Shown: positions 1 to 4,607 of the stretch, one piece after another
How the letters are laid out: each line of letters begins with the position of its first letter
Numbering within the stretch: the first letter of the stretch is position 1
Source: JANPEZ01 sp031423155
Lineage (GTDB): Bacteria; Actinomycetota; UBA4738; HRBIN12
Direction of reading: 5' to 3'
Assembly: GCA_031423155.1 (NCBI GenBank)
Contig: JANPEZ010000047.1
Coordinates: forward strand, 1-5,410
DNA: 5,410 nt
Made by a program: the position numbers and the translations under genes
Notes under the pieces: generated by a model
What the model saw: only the letters and a program-made list of their open reading frames with translations
What the model was told of the DNA's origin: nothing
The model's database searches: none

Positions 1-890
1 TGGACGCCGCGATCTTGGTCGTTTCCGCAGCCGACGGTCCCATGCCCCAGACCCGCGAGCACGTGCTGCTGGCCCGCCAGGTAGGGGTCCCTTACATCGT
101 GGTCTTCTTGAACAAGGCCGACACGGTCGATGACCCCGAGCTGCTGGACCTGGTCGAGCTGGAAGTGCGCGAGCTTTTGTCCAGCTATGAGTTCCCCGGG
201 GACGACGTACCGGTGATCATCGGATCGGCCCTTAAGTCCCTAGAAGGCGACGAGACCTGGGGAGTCAAGATCGATGAGCTGCTCCAGGCTTGCGACACAT
301 ACGTCCCCCAGCCCGAGCGCGACGTGGACAAACCCTTCCTCATGCCCATCGAGGACGTCTTTTCCATCACCGGCCGAGGCACGGTCGTAACCGGCCGGGT
401 AGAGCGCGGAACCCTTGCCAAGATGACCGAGATCGAGATCGTAGGCATAAAGGACACCCGCAAGACCACCGCCACCGACCTTGAGATGTTCAGAAAGCTC
501 CTGGATGAGGTCCAGGCAGGAGACAACGTCGGGATCTTGCTGAGAGGCATAGACAAAGAAGACGTCGCACGCGGTCAGGTCCTTGCCAAGCCAGGCTCGA
601 TCACCCCTCATACCAACTTCGAGGCCCAGGTCTACATCCTTTCCAAGGAAGAGGGAGGAAGGCACACCCCCTTCTTCAACGGCTACCGGCCCCAGTTCTA
701 CTTCCGCACCACCGACGTGACCGGCTCAGCGGCCCTTCCAGAGGGCGTGGAGATGGTCATGCCCGGGGACAACGTCGAGATGGTGGTCGAGCTGGGTGCC
801 CCCATCGCCATGGAAGAGGGTCTGCGCTTCGCCATCCGTGAGGGTGGCCGCACCGTCGGCGCCGGCCGAGTGACCAAGATAGTCAAGTAA
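1..890 (+). CDS. tuf: Elongation factor Tu, 5'-truncated by the window edge
   Basis: EF-Tu is the GTPase that carries aminoacyl-tRNA to the ribosomal A site in the cytoplasm. The reading frame is open from base 3 (first residues DAAILVVSAADGPMPQTREH) to TAA at 888-890, giving 295 visible residues. The family is about 395-400 long, so roughly 100 N-terminal residues, including the P-loop and switch regions, lie outside. In visible-residue numbering, the G4 motif NKAD is at 37-40 and the G5 motif SAL at 75-77. Domain 2 follows (GRGTVVTGRVERG), then domain 3 (GGRHTPFF, YRPQFYFRTTDVTG, LRFAIREGGRTVGAG). The TTG at 15 is internal and not the start. rpmG follows after 36 bases with no terminator, so cotranscription is likely. 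Three AUA and two AGA codons are unexpected for such a highly expressed gene. Identification is essentially certain from near-universal EF-Tu motifs. Confidence 0.99.
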   Translation, partial: DAAILVVSAADGPMPQTREHVLLARQVGVPYIVVFLNKADTVDDPELLDLVELEVRELLSSYEFPGDDVPVIIGSALKSLEGDETWGVKIDELLQACDTYVPQPERDVDKPFLMPIEDVFSITGRGTVVTGRVERGTLAKMTEIEIVGIKDTRKTTATDLEMFRKLLDEVQAGDNVGILLRGIDKEDVARGQVLAKPGSITPHTNFEAQVYILSKEEGGRHTPFFNGYRPQFYFRTTDVTGSAALPEGVEMVMPGDNVEMVVELGAPIAMEEGLRFAIREGGRTVGAGRVTKIVK

Positions 891-913
891 GCTCTACCGC
901 CCGATAGACCTGA

Positions 914-920
914 AGAGGGA
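914..920 (+). promoter_or_regulatory. Ribosome binding site of rpmG
   Basis: The purine run AGAGGGA lies 6 bases before the ATG at 927. It resembles a Shine-Dalgarno sequence and supports this ATG as the start of the short L33 gene. Confidence 0.6.
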
Positions 921-926
921 CCCAAG

Positions 927-1091
927 ATGGCCAAAGGTGACAACCGACCGAGCATCACGCTCGCCTGCACGGAGTGCAAGCGGCGTAACTACACCACGGT
1001 GAAGAATCGCGTGAACGACCGCGATCGGCTCGAGATGAGCAAGTACTGCCGCTGGTGTCGCACGCACAAGCTGCACCGAGAGACCCGCTAG
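927..1091 (+). CDS. rpmG: 50S ribosomal protein L33 (zinc-binding form)
   Basis: This 54-residue basic protein is a component of the large ribosomal subunit. It starts MAKGDNRPSITLACTECK and ends HKLHRETR, the usual L33 size and pattern. Two CxxC pairs, C14/C17 (CTEC) and C41/C44 (CRWC), form the zinc ribbon of the 'C+' paralogue type. The core K/R-R-N-Y-T-T-x-K-N segment at 18-27 is typical of the family. ATG at 927 is preceded by AGAGGGA at 6 bases. The gene follows tuf by 36 bases on the same strand and probably belongs to its transcript. Its TAG stop (1089-1091) lies within the CTAG that also supplies the stop of the convergent response regulator gene. In many bacteria secE and nusG come next, and in several actinobacteria hadA/hadB do. 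Here the dehydratase pair follows only after the intervening opposite-strand gene. It is too short for many ORF callers and could be missed. Confidence 0.97.
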   Translation: MAKGDNRPSITLACTECKRRNYTTVKNRVNDRDRLEMSKYCRWCRTHKLHRETR

Positions 1092-1819
1092 ACCGGTTCG
1101 ATCTCCAGGTCCACCGAATCGAGCCGCAACGTGTCCACCTTGCCGTAGCGGATCGCAGCGACTATCGCGTCAAGCTTCGAGTGCACCCCGAGCTTGGTCA
1201 GCACGTTCTGGGTGTGCGTCCTGAGCGTGTTCGGGCTCATCCCCAGTTCCTTCGCGATGGTCGGAGCCTCCTGTCCGTCGGTCATCCTCTGGAGGATCTC
1301 CAACTCGCGCGGGGTGAGCCGTTCCATGCGCTTGGCGATGTTGCCGTCCTGGGCGCGGCGCCTGCGCAGCTTGGCCATCGCGACCGATAGCTCCTCGTCT
1401 TCGTGGAGGGCCTCGCCTAGGTGAACTCGACGGATCGCGCCCGCCAGATCCTTGACGGCCTCGGTCTTGCGGAGCAGTCCTCGGGCGCCGGCCTGGACCG
1501 CCCTGCCGAGAGACAGATCGTCGTCCTGGCCGGACAGGATCACGACGCTGGTGCCCTCAGAGCTGTCGCGGATCCGGCGGGTCGCCTCGATGCCGTCCAT
1601 CCCGGGCATACCCAGATCCATCAGGACGATGTCCGGTTCGGTCTCCCGCGTCGCGTCGACGGCGGCCTCGCCGCCCGTCACGACGCCGACCACTCGGATG
1701 TCCTTCTCCCTGGTCAGGGCCGCTTCGAGCGCCTCACCGAAGGACCGGTGGTCGTCGGCGATGAGCACTTTGATCTGGCGGCCGGGTTTTCCGTCACCTG
1801 TCTGGTTAGTTCGGGCCAT
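1088..1819 (-). CDS. NarL/LuxR-family two-component response regulator
   Basis: Cytoplasmic DNA-binding transcription regulator, 243 residues from the ATG at 1819. The receiver domain spans about residues 16-135. It has the acidic pair D22/D23 (LIADDH), phospho-acceptor D68 (VLMDLGMPGMDG), switch residue S96 (VVILSG) and conserved K118 (LLRKTE), so it looks competent for phosphorylation. An Arg-rich linker (about 150-166) leads to a LuxR-type helix-turn-helix (about 168-226: LTPRELEIL, IAKELGMSPNTLRTHTQNVL, KLGVHSK). The frame stays open upstream to an ATG at 1882, giving 264 residues. I prefer 1819 because receiver domains begin close to the IKVLIADDH strand and the extra residues match nothing familiar. 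No sensor kinase lies in the window, so partner and signal are unknown. The gene is convergent with rpmG, sharing CTAG, and divergent from the hadA-like gene, whose promoter region it could bind; that last point is inference. Confidence 0.95.
   Translation of the reverse strand: MARTNQTGDGKPGRQIKVLIADDHRSFGEALEAALTREKDIRVVGVVTGGEAAVDATRETEPDIVLMDLGMPGMDGIEATRRIRDSSEGTSVVILSGQDDDLSLGRAVQAGARGLLRKTEAVKDLAGAIRRVHLGEALHEDEELSVAMAKLRRRRAQDGNIAKRMERLTPRELEILQRMTDGQEAPTIAKELGMSPNTLRTHTQNVLTKLGVHSKLDAIVAAIRYGKVDTLRLDSVDLEIEPV
1094..1126 (+). other. Hairpin-forming inverted repeat just past rpmG
   Basis: CGGTTCGAT (1094-1102) can pair with ATCGAGCCG (1118-1126) as nine pairs, one of them G-U in plus-strand RNA, around a 15-base loop. 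It starts three bases after the rpmG stop, where a plus-strand terminator would be expected. No T-run follows, and the sequence also encodes the C-terminus of the response regulator on the other strand. It could therefore be a Rho-type pause or 3'-end stabilising structure, or be accidental. Confidence 0.25.
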
Positions 1820-1830
1820 AGCTGGTGCGA

Positions 1831-1836
1831 ATCGTA
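1831..1836 (-). promoter_or_regulatory. Possible -10 box of the response regulator gene (leaderless)
   Basis: On the minus strand TACGAT lies 11 bases before the ATG at 1819. With a usual 6-8 base gap, transcription would begin about 3-5 bases before the ATG, giving an almost leaderless mRNA. That agrees with the absence of a Shine-Dalgarno sequence there. The -35 position has only CTCGCA/TCGCAT, a poor match, so support is limited. Confidence 0.35.
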
Positions 1837-1896
1837 AGCGGCTCCAAGCCCCGATGCGAGTACCCCGAACGGGTTGGGCCATTAGGGGGACAAGGG

Positions 1897-1926
1897 TTGC
1901 CGGCCCTCGCCGGCCACCGCTACGGT
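1897..1926 (+). promoter_or_regulatory. Probable promoter of the hadA-like gene, leaderless GTG start
   Basis: TTGCCG (1897-1902) and TACGGT (1921-1926) are separated by 18 bases and resemble actinobacterial housekeeping -35 and -10 boxes. The GTG start at 1933 lies six bases after the -10 box, about where transcription should begin. No Shine-Dalgarno sequence is present, so a leaderless transcript is the simplest reading. GCCGGC palindromes overlap the -35 end, the spacer and the start site. Confidence 0.5.
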
Positions 1927-1932
1927 GCCGGC
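1899..1932. repeat. Three GCCGGC palindromes in the divergent promoter region
   Basis: GCCGGC occurs at 1899-1904, 1909-1914 and 1927-1932. The first two are extended to GCCGGCC with a 10-base period, one helical turn; the third starts 18 bases later and abuts the GTG start. They overlap the predicted promoter and could be operator half-sites. High GC content alone could also produce them. Confidence 0.35.
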
Positions 1933-2322
1933 GTGAATCCGGCCTCCGAAGGCAAGATCTACCCCGACCTTGCGTTCGAGGTGACCGCTGAGAGGGTCGC
2001 GGCTTTCGCGGCCGCCGTCGGAGCCGACCTCTCGCTGGGTGTTCCGCCCACTCTTGCGACGACGGCCGAGTTCGTTTCCTTCCCCCGGGTGGTGAACGAC
2101 CCCGATCTGGCGATGGACTTCTCGCGCGTGGTCCACGGAGATCAGGAGTACGAGTATGTTCGGACGCCCCTGGTCGGGGAGACGCTTACCGTCAAGACCC
2201 GGATCGCCTCGGTGCGGGACAAGGGCAACCTCGGCTTCTGCACGATCGAGACGCAGCTGCTCGATGCAGCGGGCGAGCCAGTGCTGACCGCGCGGGCGAC
2301 GATGGTCGAGCGTGGCGAGTGA
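1933..2322 (+). CDS. hadA: HadA-like MaoC/hot-dog dehydratase subunit (FAS1-type N-terminal dehydratase domain)
   Basis: A 129-residue protein with the features of the non-catalytic subunit of heterodimeric (3R)-hydroxyacyl-ACP dehydratase, the partner of HadB in FAS-II type elongation. The N-terminal segment GKIYPDLAFEVTAERVAAFAAAVG (residues 7-30, in parts) matches the family's opening strand and helix. VPPTLATTAEF (37-47) corresponds to the 'APPTF' stretch, and HGDQEYEYVRTPLVGETL (68-85) is the hallmark hot-dog strand pair. The hydratase motif D-x-N-P-x-H is absent, as expected for HadA. GTG at 1933 is chosen because homology begins there and a leaderless promoter ends just before it; the open frame upstream is unlike the family. 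The stop overlaps the next start as GTGA. Between VGAD and VPPT, roughly 15 residues usual in HadA seem missing. The M. tuberculosis protein is 158 residues long. The symbol is by analogy; the substrate could be another acyl-thioester. Confidence 0.85.
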   Translation: MNPASEGKIYPDLAFEVTAERVAAFAAAVGADLSLGVPPTLATTAEFVSFPRVVNDPDLAMDFSRVVHGDQEYEYVRTPLVGETLTVKTRIASVRDKGNLGFCTIETQLLDAAGEPVLTARATMVERGE

Positions 2323-2741
2323 CCTTGCGCTTCGACGATGTCGCCGCCGGTCTGGAGCTCCCGCCGCTCTCTCGCGTGATCACGCGAGAGCAGGTGAAGG
2401 CCTACGCGGATGCCTCAGGCGATCAGAACCCCCTGCATCAGGACGAGGACTTCGCGCGCAGCGTGGGCTTCCCAGGGATCATCGGTCACGGGATGCTCAC
2501 GATGGGACATCTGGGCACCTGGTTGACCAACTGGGTCGGCGATGCCGGTGCGATCGAGCGTCTTAAGGTCCAGTTCCGCGCGCCCGTGTTCGCGGGCGAG
2601 ACCATCGTTGCCGGCGGCAGGGTGAAGTCACTCGACTCGAGCAGGCGAACGGTGACCCTGGATGTCTGGGTAAGCGTCGAAAGGGACGGGACGACCGAGT
2701 TCCCGATCAAGCGCGGCGAGGCTGTCGTTCGGCTGAAGTGA
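2319..2741 (+). CDS. hadB: HadB-like MaoC-domain (R)-specific hydratase/dehydratase, catalytic subunit
   Basis: A 140-residue single hot-dog protein, predicted to dehydrate (3R)-hydroxyacyl thioesters to trans-2-enoyl thioesters together with the preceding subunit. The hydratase-2 motif is intact: YADASGDQNPLHQDEDFA at residues 29-46, with catalytic D35 and H40 and the conserved N37. The second family block, GFPGIIGHGMLTMG (50-63), carries the GHGM turn. The later strands LKVQFRAPVFAGETI (82-96) are also typical. Length equals that of M. tuberculosis HadB (about 142). The GTG start at 2319 overlaps the upstream TGA (GTGA), which implies translational coupling and 1:1 subunit production. A strong terminator begins on the stop codon's last base. 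In mycobacteria hadC, secE and nusG lie beyond; here the module ends. Other (R)-specific enoyl hydratases such as PhaJ share the fold, but the coupled HadA-like partner favours HadB. Confidence 0.92.
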   Translation: MTLRFDDVAAGLELPPLSRVITREQVKAYADASGDQNPLHQDEDFARSVGFPGIIGHGMLTMGHLGTWLTNWVGDAGAIERLKVQFRAPVFAGETIVAGGRVKSLDSSRRTVTLDVWVSVERDGTTEFPIKRGEAVVRLK

Positions 2742-2769
2742 AAAGGCCGGGCTCGGGGCCCGGCCTTTT
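2741..2769. terminator. Bidirectional intrinsic terminator between hadB and the coiled-coil gene
   Basis: AAAAGGCCGGGC (2741-2752) and GCCCGGCCTTTT (2758-2769) form a perfect 12-bp stem with the five-base loop TCGGG. The core is GC-rich, with four T's on the plus strand and, because the stem ends in AAAA, four U's on the minus strand as well. It begins at the last base of the hadB stop and lies 20 bases beyond the stop of the convergent gene, so it can end both transcripts. Confidence 0.92.
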
Positions 2770-2788
2770 CGGTGAAACAGCTTGCGGC

Positions 2789-4516
2789 TCAGTCGACCTG
2801 GTAGCGCTCGCGGCCCATCGCGGCTAGTTCGCGCATCGACTGTCCGATCCGTTCGATGACGACCTGAAGGTCGTTGCCGTAGACGTCGTCGATCTTGACG
2901 GTGAGCCTGTCCATCTTCTCCGCGAGGACCTCGGCGACCTTGGCCATCGTCTCGGCCGTCGACTGGGTCTCTCGGTGCATCCTCTCGGCCATCGTATCGA
3001 AGCGCTGATCCATGCCGGCGTTGACGTCGCTCGTCAGGACCGCCTGGAGTTCCTTGACGGCTCGCAGGGTCTGCTTGGCCGTCTCGGGGTCCCCGCCGCC
3101 GGTTCCAGCCGCGGCGAGCTGGTCGGCGAGCACCTTGTTGTCCGAGCGGATCAGCCGCGCGATCGCGGTCATCCGGTCGTCCAGGTGGGCGATCATCCGC
3201 TCCTCGGTCGCGGCACGCTCTTCCGATGCACCGAGGTGCTGATCCTCGATCGAGGCGGTAGCTGCCGTCAGCCGTCCCATCGCGTCACCGAAGCTCGAGG
3301 CGATGGCCACGTCGGCGGCCTCGGCCGCGCGCTGGGCGATCGACTCGCCGAGCGAAGCGATCTTCGCCTCCATAAGATCGGCGAGCCTGGCCATCTGGTG
3401 ATCGATCGCAGCCGCCACCTCGTCGGAGATGCCGCCGATCTTCTCCTCGACGAGCCCGGCGACGCTGTCCATACGCTCGGTGGTCGCCGCGGAGTGCTGT
3501 ACCAGCGCATCGCGCGTCTGGGCCGCCATGCCGGAGAGGCCATCCTCGAGGCTCTCGCGGAAGGAGCCTTCCCGGGCCTGGGTCGCCTCGGCAAGCGCCC
3601 GGTGCAGGGTCTGGGAATCCGAGCGCACGAGCTGCGCGAGCCCCATGATCGCGTGGTCGAGCTGGGCCTTGACGCCCTCTGTCATGGACTCGACGTCGCG
3701 TCCCTGCATCCCCACACGCTCGTGGATCAGCTGGAGCTGCTCGGCGAAGTCGTGGATCTCGGCCTGAACGGTGCCGCGCAGCTTCTCGGCCATGTCGTCG
3801 TCGTGGACCTGGACCGTGTTGATGTGGGCCTCGACCCTTTGGGCGAGCATCCCCATGGCCTCGACGCCGCCCTGCACGTAACTCTGCATGGCCTCGACCA
3901 CTCGGGTCGTCTCTCGCATGACGATGTCGCCGTGGTCGTTTATCTCGTGTTGGATGCCTTCGACCAACGCTTTGTCGCGGTCGTTCAGGTGCTGGAAAGC
4001 CTCGGCTATGTGCCTTTCCACTTGGACGAGTTGGTCGCGAACCACCTCGACCCCGTGAAGGGCCGGGGAGTTCACGGTCTCGTGGATGACCTTGGCGCCG
4101 TCGGCCATCGCATCGCGCATCGCTCGGCTCGATTCGGCAAGATCGGCGAGGGTGTCTTCCAGGCGGGCCGTCTTGACCGCCAGCGCCTGGAAGCGCTCGT
4201 CACTGGTCGTTATCAGGCTCTTGATCGCCTGGTCGCGAGAGAGGAACGAGATGATCCGATCCTGCTCGTTCGACGCGTCGCCTGAGGAGGCCTTCCACAT
4301 CTCGGCGGCGATCTCACGCATCAGCGTCTCGGCCCTGAACTCGATCGAGCGCAAGCCATCTCGGATGCGGTCATCGACAGCGCGTTGCAGAGCGCCGAGG
4401 TCGCTGGTGACGTCAGGGGCGTCACTGGGCGCAGGGGTGGGGGAAGCAGGCCTGCGGAGGAAGCTACGCCGCTCGGTGTCTTCGCCCGAGCGGTCTTCCG
4501 GTGTCTCTTGCATCAC
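2789..4516 (-). CDS. Large soluble helical, probably coiled-coil protein of unknown function
   Basis: I do not recognise a named family. The 575-residue frame opens with GTG (4516) directly followed by ATG (4513); either may start, and no other start codon precedes them before an in-frame stop. Residues 1-45 are charged, proline-rich and probably disordered. From about 45 to 570 the chain is almost entirely amphipathic helix, rich in Ala, Glu, Asp, Arg, Gln and Met, with no Cys. A GTGGGDP break lies near 471-477. I see no signal peptide or membrane segment, so it is probably cytoplasmic. A 24-residue unit recurs at 285-308 and 444-467, sharing LD, A-x-L and RSD, with a weaker copy near 90-101. 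The look is that of apolipoprotein-like, chemoreceptor-stalk-like or cytoskeletal scaffold proteins, but no chemoreceptor hairpin tip is seen. The O-antigen ligase-type gene is 91 bases upstream on the same strand. A long antisense frame is judged a shadow. Confidence 0.85.
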   Translation of the reverse strand: MMQETPEDRSGEDTERRSFLRRPASPTPAPSDAPDVTSDLGALQRAVDDRIRDGLRSIEFRAETLMREIAAEMWKASSGDASNEQDRIISFLSRDQAIKSLITTSDERFQALAVKTARLEDTLADLAESSRAMRDAMADGAKVIHETVNSPALHGVEVVRDQLVQVERHIAEAFQHLNDRDKALVEGIQHEINDHGDIVMRETTRVVEAMQSYVQGGVEAMGMLAQRVEAHINTVQVHDDDMAEKLRGTVQAEIHDFAEQLQLIHERVGMQGRDVESMTEGVKAQLDHAIMGLAQLVRSDSQTLHRALAEATQAREGSFRESLEDGLSGMAAQTRDALVQHSAATTERMDSVAGLVEEKIGGISDEVAAAIDHQMARLADLMEAKIASLGESIAQRAAEAADVAIASSFGDAMGRLTAATASIEDQHLGASEERAATEERMIAHLDDRMTAIARLIRSDNKVLADQLAAAGTGGGDPETAKQTLRAVKELQAVLTSDVNAGMDQRFDTMAERMHRETQSTAETMAKVAEVLAEKMDRLTVKIDDVYGNDLQVVIERIGQSMRELAAMGRERYQVD

Positions 4517-4555
4517 GGACTCGCATTCCGGGGCCGGCGCGGGCTCGTCCGGGGC

Positions 4556-4561
4556 AGTCTA
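4556..4561 (-). promoter_or_regulatory. Possible -10 box upstream of the coiled-coil gene
   Basis: On the minus strand TAGACT, a good -10 match, lies 42 bases before the ATG at 4513 and would give a 5' leader of about 35 bases. The -35 position (GTGCCC at 17 bases) is poor. A 5-bp hairpin, AGGCC/GGCCT (4561-4576), abuts it. It could give the coiled-coil gene its own promoter, separate from the upstream membrane protein gene. Confidence 0.3.
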
Positions 4562-4607
4562 GGCCAGGCACGGCCTGCGGGCACGCATATCCGGGTGATT
4601 CGTGGGG

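Noticed and set aside
891..926. A tRNA gene or promoter between tuf and rpmG.
   Set aside because: Thirty-six bases are too short for a tRNA, and no convincing promoter pair is present; only a ribosome binding site is seen.
1820..1882. Extended start of the response regulator at 1882.
   Set aside because: The added 21 residues match no receiver-domain feature and no ribosome binding site precedes that ATG; it is kept only as an alternative.
1825..1932. N-terminal extension of the hadA-like gene to an upstream ATG at 1825.
   Set aside because: The extra residues are unlike the family and would cover the predicted promoter; GTG at 1933 fits the family N-terminus.
1452..1991. Plus-strand open frames opposite the response regulator.
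   Set aside because: The minus strand encodes clear receiver and LuxR domains; the plus-strand products are Arg/Ser/Pro-rich shadow translations and run across the divergent promoter region.
2975..4285. A 436-codon open frame on the plus strand, antisense to the coiled-coil gene.
   Set aside because: Its product is rich in His, Gly, Arg and Leu, with no family motif or sensible fold. High GC content and the regular codon pattern of the opposite gene explain the lack of stops. The minus-strand frame is longer and has coherent helical periodicity.
4561..4576. AGGCC/GGCCT hairpin as a terminator of the O-antigen ligase gene.
   Set aside because: The stem is only five pairs, no U-run follows, and it overlaps a better -10-like element.
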